Source: Exilibacterium sp. (GTDB taxonomy: Bacteria > Pseudomonadota > Gammaproteobacteria > Pseudomonadales > Cellvibrionaceae). Taken from it: 64,000 nt of DNA. The DNA is taken from positions 1 to 64,000 of the forward strand of contig JANQMH010000008.1 of the NCBI GenBank assembly GCA_028280195.1, read 5' to 3'. The position numbers were made by a program, and so were the translations under genes. The notes under the pieces were generated by a model. It was not told where the DNA came from. It made no database searches and saw nothing but the letters and a program-made list of their open reading frames with translations. Numbering within the stretch: the stretch's first letter is position 1; the number at the start of each line of letters is the position of its first letter. Shown here in pieces: positions 33,225-43,533 of this stretch.

Positions 33225-35144
33225 ATGCGATTGACAGGCGCAACACTTTTTACCGTGTTGGCACTGACAGCCGGCGCCGGTCACAGCGCGCAGGCACCGG
33301 CCGGCGACGGCCTGGAAACCGTTATCGTCACCGCGACGCGCACCGAGCGCAGTGCCGATACCATCGGCAGTGCGGTATCGGTAGTTGGCCGGGCCGATAT
33401 CGAGCGGCGCAACGAAAAAAACATGCTCGGCCTGTTCAATCAGCTGCCGGGCGTTTACGCCACCGAAAGCGGCGGCCTCGGCGGTACCACCAATGTCAGG
33501 CTGCGCGGCGCCGACAGTGACCAGACCCTGGTACTGCTCGACGGCATGCGCGTGAACGATCCGGCCAGTGCCGCCGGCGACTTCGACTTCTCCAGCCTGC
33601 TGGTAACCGATATCGAGCGCATCGAAGTCGTGCGCGGCCCGCAGAGTACCTTGTGGGGCAGTGACGCCATCGGCGGGGTGATCAATATCATCACCCGCAA
33701 AGGCGATGGCCGGCCCAGCGGCAGCGTATTCGCCGAGGGCGGCAGTTTCAGCACCTACCGCCTGGGCGGCAGTGTGCGCGGTGCCGCTGACAGGCTGCGC
33801 TATGCCCTGTCCGGCAGCGGCCTCAGCACCGATGGTTTTTCCCGCGTCGATGAAAACCTCGGCGCAACAGAGCGCGACGGCAGCGAACTGCTGACCTTTA
33901 ACGCCAATCTCAATGCCGGTATCTACGACAACTACGCTATCGATCTGGTGGCCCACTACTCCGACGCCGATGCCGACACCGACCCCAGCCTCAGCGGTAT
34001 CGGCGGCGACGGCGAAGCCTCGTCGCGGCGCAGCGTCAGTTCCGCGCAGATCGACAACAACTTCACGCTGTCGGCGGGTGCCTTACGCAACCGCCTGTCG
34101 CTGTTCACTACCCGTACCGAGCGGGAGTTTCACAACCCCCGCAATAGCCAGAGCCGCAGTCTGTTCGACGGCAGGAGCTACGGCGCCGAGTACCAGGGGG
34201 ATATCGACACCGGCGCCGGCACACTGGTATTCGGTGCGCGGCGGCAGGTCGACAGCGCCCGCGGCTCCAGCCGCGGCGGGCTCGGCCGCCTGCGACAATT
34301 CGATGAGGACTTCGATACCGACTCGGTCTACCTGCAGTGGCAGAGTGAACCGCTGCCGGCTTTGCATCTGACCCTGGGTATGCGCCGGGATGATTTCGAA
34401 ATCGGCGGCACGGAAAATACCTACCGCGTTACCGCGGCAAAGCATTTTGCCGGCAGCGGCACCGTGTTGCGCGGCAGCTACGGCACCGGTGTCAAGGCGC
34501 CGACCATCTACCAGGCCTTTTTCAACGGCCCCGATCCCATCTTCGGCGGTACGCTGAGCGGCAATCCCGAACTGGCGGTGGAGGAGAGCGAAGGTTTCGA
34601 TATCGGTATCAGGCAGTCGTTGTTGCAGCAGCGCCTGACCCTGGAGTTGTCACATTTCCGGCAGGATATCGACAACCTGATCGAGTTCCAGAGTGTGGTT
34701 TTCGGTGTGAGTTCGACCTATGTGAATATCGCCAGCGTCGCCATCAGCGAGGGTTACGAACTGACGGCCAACTGGCGGCTCGGCGACTGGCTGTCGCTGA
34801 ACGGCAGCTATACCCACCTGATCGCCGTGGACGAGGCCACCGATAACGAACTGGCGCGCACACCGCGCGAAACCGCGGCAGTGGGTATGCAGTTCCAGCC
34901 GACACCGAAGTGGTCAATCGGCCTCTACGGTAATCATGTCGGTGCGCAGTTTAACCGCTCGCGCCAGCGCCAGCGCCTGGACGGCTTTACCAAGCTCGAT
35001 CTCAGTGTGCAGTACCAGCTGACTGACAGCCTGCAGCTGTTTGCCCGTATCGACAATGTCAGCGATCGGGAGTACCAGTATATTCTCAATGCCGGCACGG
35101 CGGATCGCTCCGCTTACGCCGGCTTTCGTCTGGCTTTTAAGTAA
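33225..35144 (+). CDS. TonB-dependent receptor, BtuB-like
   Basis: 639 aa, close to BtuB size, with a signal peptide (MRLTGATLFTVLALTAGAGHSA). TonB box-like ETVIVTATRTERS, plug motifs GLFNQLPGVYATESGG, LRGADSDQTLVLLDGMRV and IERIEVVRGPQSTLWGSDAI, and a C-terminal aromatic residue (AGFRLAFK-type end). The plug most resembles vitamin B12/siderophore-type receptors. It is 76 bases after the CobN-like gene and should bring the tetrapyrrole substrate of that system across the outer membrane; whether heme, cobalamin or another compound is open. Confidence 0.85.
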   Translation: MRLTGATLFTVLALTAGAGHSAQAPAGDGLETVIVTATRTERSADTIGSAVSVVGRADIERRNEKNMLGLFNQLPGVYATESGGLGGTTNVRLRGADSDQTLVLLDGMRVNDPASAAGDFDFSSLLVTDIERIEVVRGPQSTLWGSDAIGGVINIITRKGDGRPSGSVFAEGGSFSTYRLGGSVRGAADRLRYALSGSGLSTDGFSRVDENLGATERDGSELLTFNANLNAGIYDNYAIDLVAHYSDADADTDPSLSGIGGDGEASSRRSVSSAQIDNNFTLSAGALRNRLSLFTTRTEREFHNPRNSQSRSLFDGRSYGAEYQGDIDTGAGTLVFGARRQVDSARGSSRGGLGRLRQFDEDFDTDSVYLQWQSEPLPALHLTLGMRRDDFEIGGTENTYRVTAAKHFAGSGTVLRGSYGTGVKAPTIYQAFFNGPDPIFGGTLSGNPELAVEESEGFDIGIRQSLLQQRLTLELSHFRQDIDNLIEFQSVVFGVSSTYVNIASVAISEGYELTANWRLGDWLSLNGSYTHLIAVDEATDNELARTPRETAAVGMQFQPTPKWSIGLYGNHVGAQFNRSRQRQRLDGFTKLDLSVQYQLTDSLQLFARIDNVSDREYQYILNAGTADRSAYAGFRLAFK

Positions 35145-35383
35145 CTGAGATGGCTTCACAGCGCTGCCGGGAGCACTTGCTTTAGCGTGGAAAAGCCGAG
35201 CCTTCCGGCCTGGGCATCGCGGCCGGTCAGCCGGACTCTGCCGATGTGTTGAGATGTTCTGAATCGTGATGCAGTCATTTTTTTTATGCAGCCATATGTA
35301 TATACTGGCTCCCACAGTGGGGCGGCAGATAAATTCAAGCTATTTATGCTTTTTCCGGATAAGAACTGACGAGGAGATTCGAA

Positions 35384-36253
35384 GTGCTGGGCATGGGAAA
35401 ACGCAAAAGTATTGAGATTACAGATGTAAAGACGATGCTCACCCTGCCGCAGTTCCTCGACTTGATGAGCAGAGAGCCCGAGTTTCATGCCCTGGTAGCG
35501 GTCGTCGGTCGAGAAGCCGCTGAAGAGTCGCTCAAGGATATGCATTGGTTGTACACCGGAAAATTCAAGCGCAGTGGCGCCATCGTCACGGACAGGGACT
35601 GGGGTGCGGAAGCCGGCCGCTTTTCCAGGCTGCTCGTTGCACAGCGTGAGAAAGCGATCGCCACGAGAAGCCATATCGCCCTGCTTTTCCAGAAGGCGAT
35701 GTCCAACCAGCTCGGCAGGGATCTGCGCAAGCCGCACAACATTATGCCGATGGCGGAGTATGGTGCCACGGACGCGGATATCGACTCGGTCAAAGGTGCG
35801 AAGTGGATCGTCGAGGCTTCGAGCAGCAACACCATGTCCGTCGACCAGATCGCCGATCTCATCATCGAGTGCCGCAGGACCGACCGCTCTGTGTTCGAAC
35901 TCGACACACTGAAGTTTCTGCATGATCGCCTCGTCCCGAAGGATTCGATATACCCGCGCCGCCCACTGAATTCTGAACAACCCTGGCCCAGCTCCGGCGC
36001 CGCCAAGGCGCTGCAGAAACTGGTTGCCGACAAGGTCAGCGCCATCGGCGCCCGCACCAGATTCCTCAGCGACGCGGACTGGGACAGCTTCGCCTGCTAC
36101 TTTCTCGGGGCCTATATGCGCACCCACGGCTTCCCGGACGGCAACGGCCGCCCGAACCGCGCGCTTTACGTACTGACCATGCTCGAGGGCTTCCGCCCCT
36201 TCGTCGCCCCACACTATAACTTCACCACCAACAGCCTGGTAAAGTTCACCTAG
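35384..36253 (+). CDS. Fic-domain protein
   Basis: 289 aa from GTG 35384, with GAGGAG 7 bases upstream. The Fic active-site motif is present near residues 248-259 (HGFPDGNGRPNR), with all key residues of HxFx(D/E)GNGRxxR. Fic enzymes usually transfer AMP to a protein. The N-terminal 200 residues are helical and do not show a clear inhibitory (S/T)xxxE(G/N) helix or a helix-turn-helix. No antitoxin gene is adjacent. It stands alone between a receptor and a peptidase. Target unknown. Confidence 0.88.
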   Translation: MLGMGKRKSIEITDVKTMLTLPQFLDLMSREPEFHALVAVVGREAAEESLKDMHWLYTGKFKRSGAIVTDRDWGAEAGRFSRLLVAQREKAIATRSHIALLFQKAMSNQLGRDLRKPHNIMPMAEYGATDADIDSVKGAKWIVEASSSNTMSVDQIADLIIECRRTDRSVFELDTLKFLHDRLVPKDSIYPRRPLNSEQPWPSSGAAKALQKLVADKVSAIGARTRFLSDADWDSFACYFLGAYMRTHGFPDGNGRPNRALYVLTMLEGFRPFVAPHYNFTTNSLVKFT

Positions 36254-36258
36254 ACCAA

Positions 36259-36314
36259 TAACCAGTCACTAATAACCAGTCGCTAGCAACTAGTGACTAG
36301 TAACTAGTGACTGT
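36259..36314. repeat. 14-bp tandem repeat, four copies (ACTAGT type)
   Basis: Four 14-base units: TAACCAGTCACTAA, TAACCAGTCGCTAG, CAACTAGTGACTAG, TAACTAGTGACTGT, starting 5 bases after the Fic stop. The 17-base string ACTAGTGACTAGTAACT also occurs in the array at 56864-56905, 20 kb away. Confidence 0.85.
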
Positions 36315-36448
36315 CATAGCCCGAGTGCCGGCCTGTTCCACAGGCCGTGGCAGCCGCTATCGATAGTAAAAACTCGCCAATATGGGTGCAATATCTTACA
36401 GTAGGCCCCTGTCTCGATAAAATTCCATTATCCGCAGCGGGGAAAACA

Positions 36449-38422
36449 ATGATCATGCGCAATGCAGCACTACTGGTGAGTCTATGGCTTACCCTATGCA
36501 GTTCAAGCCATGCGGTGGAGCAGCGGACGCTGAACAATGGCAACCTCGTACTGGAGGACATCCCGGCCATTCCCCAACAGATTGTCGACGACCTGAATCG
36601 ATTTCAGAATGTCCGGGCCGCCGCCTTCCGCGGCTGGCGACAGGACGACAGCGGCCTTTACATCACCACACGCTTTGGCGATGTATCACAGCTGCATCGG
36701 GTCGATAAAGCCGGTGGTGCACGACAGCAGCTGACATTTTTCCAGGAACCCATCGGTGGCGTGGAGGTACAGCCGGGGGGCAGGCTGCTGGCGTTTACCA
36801 TGGATGCCGGCGGCAACGAGTATTCGCAGATCTTCCTGCTCGATCCCCTCAGTGGCGATTATGAAATGATCAGCGACGGCAAATCACGCAATGGCGCTTT
36901 GCGCTGGAACGACAGCGGCAGGCAGCTGGCCTACCAGAGCACACGCCGCAACGGCCGTTCAAACGACATATGGATTGCAACGCTCGAGCGGGACGGCACC
37001 TATCGGCACAATATGGCGGTTGAATCACCCGACGGCAGTTGGTGGGGTCCCGAAGCGTTTGATAAAAAAGGTGACAGGTTGCTGGTGCAGCAGTATATTT
37101 CCGCCACCAATTCCCTGGTTCATATCAAAGACCTGGGCAAAAAAAACCTCGCACGGATTGCCGGCGATCGGGACAATGGTTCGCGTAATTACGCGGTCGA
37201 CTTCAATCGGCAGGGCGACGGCGTTTTTCTGTTGACCGACAGATATAGCGAGTTTACGCAGCTTGCTTTTCTCGATTTAAAAAGCGGGCAGGAAACCATC
37301 CTCAGCGGGGACATCAAGTGGGATGTCAGTGCGGTGACCTTGAGCCGGGACAAATCACGCGCCGCCATGGTGGTCAACGAAGACGGCATCAGCCGCCTGT
37401 ATCTGCTCGATACCAGGACTTTCAAGTACCGGCCCGTCAAACAGATTCCCGCTGGCATCATTGGCCGGGTCGCCTTTAACGGCAGTGGCAGCCAGTTGGC
37501 ACTGTCCATCAATACAGCGAAAACCCCCACCGATACGTTTGTACTGGATCTGGCGAGAAACCCCACCCGGGCGGGAAAACTGCAGCGCTGGACATACAGC
37601 GAAGTCGGTGGGCTCGATACGGCGGCCTTTATTGAGCCGACATTGATACGCTACCCGACGTTTGATCAATCCGGCGGCATCGCCAGGGAGATACCCGCCT
37701 TCGTCTATAAACCCGCGGGCAAGGGGCCGTTTCCGGTGGTCATCACCATCCACGGCGGCCCGGAATCACAGTATCGGCCGCGTTTCAGCAGTAATATCCA
37801 GCTGTGGCTGCAGAAGCTCGGCGTTGCCGTTATCGCTCCAAATGTGCGCGGTTCCACCGGCTATGGCAAGGAGTACGTTACCCTGGACAACGGCTTTCGG
37901 CGAGAGGACGCGGTAAAAGACATCGGCGCCCTCTTGGACTGGATCGAAACGCAGGCGGACCTGGACAACGAGCGTATCGCGGTGTACGGCGGCAGTTATG
38001 GCGGTTACATGGTATTGGCCAGTGCCGTATCCTACAGTGAGCGCCTCAGGGCAGCGGTCAATATCGTTGGTATTTCCAATTTTGTCACCTTCCTGACTAA
38101 TACCAAAGATTACCGGCGCGACCTGCGACGGGTCGAGTACGGCGACGAGCGGGAGCCGGAAATGCGCGCCTTTCTCGAACGTATCAGCCCGAATAACAAT
38201 GTTGAGAAAATCAAGATCCCGATGCTGGTCGTGCAGGGGCAAAACGACCCGCGGGTGCCGGTGAGCGAGGCCCAACAGATCGTAGATGCTCTGCGCAGTA
38301 AGCGGATAGAGACCTGGTACATGAATGCCTTGAATGAAGGGCACGGTTATAGGAAGAAAGAGAATCGCGATGTTTACCAGCAGGTAACGGTCATGTTTTT
38401 GCGGCGGCACCTGTTGTATTGA
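36449..38422 (+). CDS. S9 family peptidase (prolyl oligopeptidase / acylaminoacyl-peptidase type), exported
   Basis: 657 aa from ATG 36449, signal peptide (MRNAALLVSLWLTLCSSSHA). The first 400 residues form a WD40-like beta-propeller; the C-terminal alpha/beta-hydrolase has Ser516 in YGGSYGGYM, Asp600 in QGQNDPRVPVS and His632 in NEGHGYRKK, the complete catalytic triad. It should cleave short peptides in the periplasm or outside the cell. It is monocistronic with its own promoter region after the tandem repeats. Confidence 0.92.
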   Translation: MIMRNAALLVSLWLTLCSSSHAVEQRTLNNGNLVLEDIPAIPQQIVDDLNRFQNVRAAAFRGWRQDDSGLYITTRFGDVSQLHRVDKAGGARQQLTFFQEPIGGVEVQPGGRLLAFTMDAGGNEYSQIFLLDPLSGDYEMISDGKSRNGALRWNDSGRQLAYQSTRRNGRSNDIWIATLERDGTYRHNMAVESPDGSWWGPEAFDKKGDRLLVQQYISATNSLVHIKDLGKKNLARIAGDRDNGSRNYAVDFNRQGDGVFLLTDRYSEFTQLAFLDLKSGQETILSGDIKWDVSAVTLSRDKSRAAMVVNEDGISRLYLLDTRTFKYRPVKQIPAGIIGRVAFNGSGSQLALSINTAKTPTDTFVLDLARNPTRAGKLQRWTYSEVGGLDTAAFIEPTLIRYPTFDQSGGIAREIPAFVYKPAGKGPFPVVITIHGGPESQYRPRFSSNIQLWLQKLGVAVIAPNVRGSTGYGKEYVTLDNGFRREDAVKDIGALLDWIETQADLDNERIAVYGGSYGGYMVLASAVSYSERLRAAVNIVGISNFVTFLTNTKDYRRDLRRVEYGDEREPEMRAFLERISPNNNVEKIKIPMLVVQGQNDPRVPVSEAQQIVDALRSKRIETWYMNALNEGHGYRKKENRDVYQQVTVMFLRRHLLY

Positions 38423-38639
38423 GGCTGGAGCGGTGCGAGTGGTTGAACTGTGCACCGATGCAATCAGCGCCAAAAAATTAAAAAAGTCATATAAATCAAT
38501 GAGTTTTAGCAATCTCTTAAAGTATCTCAGGCAATCTATTAAGAGTTGTAGCTTATCTATTGTTTTATAAGGCTTTTTTGCTTAAAATTGCCTGCTTATC
38601 TTAGCCGGATCGTATCGAACCTGTTGTCTAACCAGCTTA

Positions 38640-41159
38640 CTAATAAAAGTTGTATTTCAAATCAACGCCGTAAGTAACAGGGTCCTCAAGTCTGGTGTGG
38701 TACAGACCTAAGGTATCCCCACCCAGACCTTCGGGTTGAAACACTACGTCATTGTCCAGCAGGTTCCTTCCCCATATCGCTATTTCATATCGGCCGCTAT
38801 CATCCAGCCATAAAATGCGTGCGTTTAAAGACTCCGTATCGTTGCCGTAACCCGGTACGTTATCAAAAACAGCCCGGTACTCTTCCCGGTCCCGATCGAT
38901 GTTTTCCAGGAAGATATAATCGAAATGAACCACCAGTGAACCTACGGGTATCTCCGGCGTCCAGTCAAAGCTGACGGTATACTCCTGCGGCGTCGAGTCG
39001 TTGCGATTGTCAGAATCCAGGAACACGCCGGCAGAATTGTAATAGGACTCACGCGTCGCTTCACTGTCACGGTACGTGTAAATGAGTCCGGTCCGAACCG
39101 TATCACTAATCAACCAGTCCACAGTCAATTCAGTGCCCAGTACTTCTTCATCAGTATTGATAACAGCATAGGTTGCCGCCAGGGCACCGGGGCGCCTGCT
39201 GAATACACCCTGCTGGCGATTTGTGATTTCCATCAGAAAAGCAGAGAGCTGGGTTTGCAGGCGGCCGTGGAAGAATTTGCCTTTGACACCCAGTTCATAG
39301 TTCTCCACCTCCTCGGGCTCAAAGGGTTGCAGGCGCGTATCCGGGTCCAACGAGTCAAAGCCACCTGATTTGAACCCGGTAGAAAAAGACGCAAAGAGTA
39401 TTGCTTCATCGGCAACCTGGTAGTTCGCTACCAGGCGGCCCGTCACCTGCTCCCAATCGTCTGCTGCCGCAAGCACTCCCGATGTCTGTTGATCCAGGAA
39501 TACAATGCCGATATTGACAAAATCACCGGTAGGCCCCGTTGCCGGGTCAATGACCGCTACCGGCCCCCGAATATCAGCAAACGAGTTAGCCGGCGCATTC
39601 CAGCTGAAATCTTTTTCGTCGCGGCTGTAACGCAAGCCGGCAATGATGTTCAGCCTGTCAGTAACAGTAAAATCGATATCACCGTAAAAACCCAGGCTGG
39701 TGAACTCCCCTTCGTTTTCCATAAACTCGCGCAGGAAATTACCTCTGAAGCTCGGGCCAAAAATACGCGGATCTGCAGCAATGCCCGCCAAAAGATCATA
39801 TTCGGCATCAGCCTGGGTGCCGGGACACCCCAGCGCAAGACAAACCAGGCCCCAGTCATCCGGGTCCCATATATTATCTATCGGCGCTCCGAATAACGGA
39901 CTGCCAGGTGTTTGTGTAAGACCGAGAGTAATGTTTCGCGCTAACAACTCAGCGCTGCCTGCCAGCGTGGTTCGCTGATACACGTCCTCTTCCGTATAGG
40001 TAACACCAAACACCGCATCGATGCGATCGGTGGTAAAACTGAACTGCAACTCGTTATAAAAAATATCCGAGTCTTCTTCGTTATTGGTATCAAAATAGAC
40101 CGAACGGTCAGCGGTACCATCTTCATCCTGAAGGTTGAACGTGTCCCAGTCGCGGTAACTGCCGACATACTTCAGCGACAATTTGTCATTAATGTCATAC
40201 CAGAACTTCGCTGTCCACGCATCCATATCCCGCGTTTCACGCGCATCGACAACGTCGTTTTCAAAAGTGTGATTGGTGGGGTTCTGAAAGTTGGAAAACG
40301 GACCAAAGCCGAGGGCCGGGCGCGGGCCATTATCAACGTCGTCATAATCGTAGGATAACTGCAATTCAGTCTTGTCGTTGATTTGCCACAATACCGCCAG
40401 GCGAGCCGCCAGGTTTTTCTGCTCGTAGGGCTCCGTACTGACAGCGCCCTTGTCGTCATAAACGCTGTCGCGCCGGTTGCTCAATATATTACCGCGAAAA
40501 TAGACGTTGGAAAGCAGCGGCGCGTTAACCATGGCTTCGATACGTTGCAAGCTGTAATTACCCAGGCGCGCACTGACATAGCCAGCGTTGCCTTCGCCAG
40601 GTGAATTTGGGGTCAGACTCACCACACCCGCGGCGGCATTGCGGCCAAACAGGGTACCCTGCGGGCCTTTCAATACGTCAACCCTGGCCATATCGGCAAA
40701 CGTGATGGTGCTGGCCGCCTGAGGTAGATAAACATCGTCATAAAAGGTGGCAACCGACGGGTCTCCGGCGACACTGATATTGGAGGTTTGGATGCCCCGT
40801 ATCCTCGGTGAATTTTGGGTAACACCATTCCCGGCTTCGAAGCCGGGAATATAGGCATCCATGTCATTGATTGATATTGCGCCGCTTTCCTGGATATCAC
40901 CGGCAGTAAAAGTATCGACGGTAATCGGTACAGTTAAAGCACTCTGCTCGCGCTTTTGCGCGGTAATGACTATCTCCTCCAGAGTCAGGGATTGGCCGCC
41001 CTGGCCATGGGCGGTATTGATCGCAGTAGATATGACAGTGAGCGCAGCCAAGGCCGATGAAGAGAAGTGCCTCAATCCCGTTGGGCTTCGACCAATCTGC
41101 CTGTGATGCCGTTTCTTCTGATTAAACTGCTGCTGATGCGAAGAGTATTTTTTGTTCAT
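38640..41159 (-). CDS. TonB-dependent receptor, probable carbohydrate or siderophore importer
   Basis: 839 aa with a long N-terminal extension (about 33 residues, rich in Lys/His/Gln) before a hydrophobic signal segment. TonB box EEIVITAQKREQS; plug motifs SINDMDAYIPGFEAGNGVTQ, MARVDVLKGPQGTLFGRNAA; the C-terminus ends in Phe-Tyr. This type is common in marine and sphingomonad-like proteobacteria for plant and algal compounds. It is divergent from an AraC regulator and heads the carbohydrate locus, so a glycan or oligosaccharide is the likely ligand. Confidence 0.87.
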   Translation of the reverse strand: MNKKYSSHQQQFNQKKRHHRQIGRSPTGLRHFSSSALAALTVISTAINTAHGQGGQSLTLEEIVITAQKREQSALTVPITVDTFTAGDIQESGAISINDMDAYIPGFEAGNGVTQNSPRIRGIQTSNISVAGDPSVATFYDDVYLPQAASTITFADMARVDVLKGPQGTLFGRNAAAGVVSLTPNSPGEGNAGYVSARLGNYSLQRIEAMVNAPLLSNVYFRGNILSNRRDSVYDDKGAVSTEPYEQKNLAARLAVLWQINDKTELQLSYDYDDVDNGPRPALGFGPFSNFQNPTNHTFENDVVDARETRDMDAWTAKFWYDINDKLSLKYVGSYRDWDTFNLQDEDGTADRSVYFDTNNEEDSDIFYNELQFSFTTDRIDAVFGVTYTEEDVYQRTTLAGSAELLARNITLGLTQTPGSPLFGAPIDNIWDPDDWGLVCLALGCPGTQADAEYDLLAGIAADPRIFGPSFRGNFLREFMENEGEFTSLGFYGDIDFTVTDRLNIIAGLRYSRDEKDFSWNAPANSFADIRGPVAVIDPATGPTGDFVNIGIVFLDQQTSGVLAAADDWEQVTGRLVANYQVADEAILFASFSTGFKSGGFDSLDPDTRLQPFEPEEVENYELGVKGKFFHGRLQTQLSAFLMEITNRQQGVFSRRPGALAATYAVINTDEEVLGTELTVDWLISDTVRTGLIYTYRDSEATRESYYNSAGVFLDSDNRNDSTPQEYTVSFDWTPEIPVGSLVVHFDYIFLENIDRDREEYRAVFDNVPGYGNDTESLNARILWLDDSGRYEIAIWGRNLLDNDVVFQPEGLGGDTLGLYHTRLEDPVTYGVDLKYNFY

Positions 41160-41338
41160 TATCTCCCCTCCCCTGAATTGCAGAGAAACCTATTTAGGTA
41201 TTCTTATCTCTATCGAATATACGCCCGCCACTACAGCAATAGGAGGGCCAAATCCTTCACAATCTGGTCAATTTCAGTCAGCTGCCATATACTCCGGTCA
41301 ACTACGCCTCTCGTAAAATAACGACAACTGCGGAGCCG

Positions 41339-42361
41339 ATGATGTCCAGCCACCACAAGGTCATCCCCATCTATATGTTCAACCTGGTATTGCGGATACT
41401 GGACGAGTTAGGCAGCAATCTCCAACAACTGATAGCTGATACTGGCCTCATGCTCGCGGATCTGTCCGATCAGAGCACACGAATTTCTTTCGATCAGGCA
41501 CTGCTGTTGATTCGCAACGCCTATCGAGCCAGTGCCTGCCCCAGCCTGGGCTTGCGTGTTGCCCGCCAGATCAATATCTCCGACTGGGGTATGATGGGCT
41601 ATGCCATCTCCAGCTGTAGCAGCCTGGAGGAATCCCTCAGCGTTGGCCTGCGCTACGCCAAGGCCGCCACCCGCCTGACCTCGAACATACTCGACATCGA
41701 TGATAACAGCGTGACGGTAAATTCGCGCCCGCTGTTTCCGGCTGATGATCTCGAACCCTTTTTAATCGAGGAGGATCTCGGAGGGATTATCAATGTCATT
41801 CACCACTATTTCGGTGACAGTATTAAGCCAAGGGCGGTGCAGTTCAGTTACCCGCGCCCCAGTTACTACAGCCTTTACACTGAGCATTTTCACTGCCCGG
41901 TGGCGTTCGACTGCGCGGAAAATCAACTGATCTGGGAAGTCGATGACATCAGGCGTCCGGTGAGCGCAAATAATCCCGCCGCCGCCAAGCTCGCTATCGA
42001 ACAGTGCGAGCGCCTGATCGCGGAACAGGGTCCCTCGGAGTCGATCTGCGACCGGGTACGGGCAATCATCGTGCAACAGCCCGGCAAGTTTATGAGTATC
42101 ACTCAGGTGGCCGTCGAACTCTGTATGAGTGAGAGCAGCCTGCGCCGGGCGTTAGCGGGAGCGAACAGTAGTTACCAGCGGATTCTCAACGACATCCGCA
42201 GGAAAATGGCCAGTGAGTATCTGACTACCTCCAACCTGACTCTGGAAGAAATCGCCTATCTGGTGGGCTATAGTGACATCAGTAACTTTCGACGCGCTTT
42301 TAAAAAATGGACTGGGCTTGCACCGCTGGACTACCGGCGGAAGAAAAGACCAAGAGATTGA
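41339..42361 (+). CDS. AraC family transcriptional regulator
   Basis: 340 aa. N-terminal ligand domain of the Arabinose_bd (PF12625-like) type, with LGLRVARQINISDWGMMGYA; the C-terminal double helix-turn-helix includes SITQVAVELCMSESSLRRAL and LTLEEIAYLVGYSDISNFRR. Two ATG codons in a row (41339, 41342) are possible. Divergent from the TonB receptor and just before the PfkB gene, so it is the probable local activator of the sugar locus. Confidence 0.92.
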   Translation: MMSSHHKVIPIYMFNLVLRILDELGSNLQQLIADTGLMLADLSDQSTRISFDQALLLIRNAYRASACPSLGLRVARQINISDWGMMGYAISSCSSLEESLSVGLRYAKAATRLTSNILDIDDNSVTVNSRPLFPADDLEPFLIEEDLGGIINVIHHYFGDSIKPRAVQFSYPRPSYYSLYTEHFHCPVAFDCAENQLIWEVDDIRRPVSANNPAAAKLAIEQCERLIAEQGPSESICDRVRAIIVQQPGKFMSITQVAVELCMSESSLRRALAGANSSYQRILNDIRRKMASEYLTTSNLTLEEIAYLVGYSDISNFRRAFKKWTGLAPLDYRRKKRPRD

Positions 42362-42578
42362 AAATCCGGGCACGGCTGGCGGCAGCTTGTAGTGAGTCGG
42401 GCACCGGCAGCCCATTGCCAAAATGCCGGAGTATAGAAAAGACGACTCTGCTCGTGAAAGTCCTGAATACCGGTCATTTTGACTGAAATTGACCACTTTT
42501 GGATTTTGCTGCACTCCCTTTTGCTTTCACTTGCGAATAGGATTGAGCCTCGACCTAAACGCGGCTTGAAAGAACACT

Positions 42579-43532
42579 ATGAGTAAGACTTTCATCAGTA
42601 TCGGCGTAACCATTCTCGATATCGTCGGCTACCCGATAACCCGTATCCCTGAAGAGCAATCCACCGAGGTCATTCAGTCCATCCACCTCTGTGCCGCCGG
42701 TACCGCCGCTGCCCCTGCCATCATCGCCTCCAGAATGGGTATGGAGAGCACATTGGTGGGTGCCATTGCCGACGATGACATTGGTTTTCTGCTTCGTCAC
42801 AAGCTGGAAAAGGAGGGTGTCGATACAACGCTACTGGAAATGCGAACTGACTTGCCCACTGCGGCGACCATATTGCCCATCCAGCCGGGCGGCGCGCGGC
42901 CCAACTGGCATATGCCCGGGGCCTTTCTCATGCTGGAAATCGGCGCTGAAGCCCGGCAACGCATTGTCAATGCTGACCACGTGCATCTGGGTGGCATTGG
43001 TTTATTGTTCAATCTCGATGGCCAGGTCGCCGCCAACTTGCTGGCCGAAGCCAGAGCCAATGGCGCAATGGTTACCGGCGATCTGATTGCACCGGGGCCA
43101 CAGACCGCCGATGCCGTTAAAGCAGTCCTACCCCATCTGGATTACTTCATGCCTTCCATCGACGAAGCGCTGGAAATCTCCGGCGAGAAAACGCTGGCAG
43201 CAGCCACTGGGTTTTTCATGCAGCAAGGCGCCCGGGGCTGCCTGATTAAATGCGGTGGCGACGGCGCTTATCTTGCGACAAGTTCCGGCATCAAAGCCCA
43301 CATTCCTGTGATCAAAGGCGTACAGGTGGTTGATACCAGTGGCTGCGGTGACGCTTTCTGCGCCGGTTTTCAGGTTGGGCTCAGTAACGGCATGGGCCCG
43401 GAGCAGGCCGCGCGCTTCGCCGCTGCAACCGCAGCCCAGGTTGCTTCCGGCGTCGGCTCAGATGCCGGCGTGGTCGATTACGCTACCACCGCGACCATTA
43501 TGGCAGCCGGTTGCATGGCAACGGGAGAATAA
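42579..43532 (+). CDS. PfkB family carbohydrate kinase
   Basis: 317 aa. Conserved N-terminal region (ISIGVTILDIVGYP) and the C-terminal ATP/anion-hole motif VVDTSGCGDAFCAGFQ with the catalytic Asp. PfkB kinases phosphorylate sugars or keto-deoxy-sugar acids. With KduI and KduD nearby, 2-keto-3-deoxygluconate is a reasonable substrate, but the conserved features do not prove it. The aldolase gene starts 1 base after its stop, which suggests that its product is cleaved by that enzyme. Confidence 0.88.
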   Translation: MSKTFISIGVTILDIVGYPITRIPEEQSTEVIQSIHLCAAGTAAAPAIIASRMGMESTLVGAIADDDIGFLLRHKLEKEGVDTTLLEMRTDLPTAATILPIQPGGARPNWHMPGAFLMLEIGAEARQRIVNADHVHLGGIGLLFNLDGQVAANLLAEARANGAMVTGDLIAPGPQTADAVKAVLPHLDYFMPSIDEALEISGEKTLAAATGFFMQQGARGCLIKCGGDGAYLATSSGIKAHIPVIKGVQVVDTSGCGDAFCAGFQVGLSNGMGPEQAARFAAATAAQVASGVGSDAGVVDYATTATIMAAGCMATGE

Positions 43533-43533
43533 T

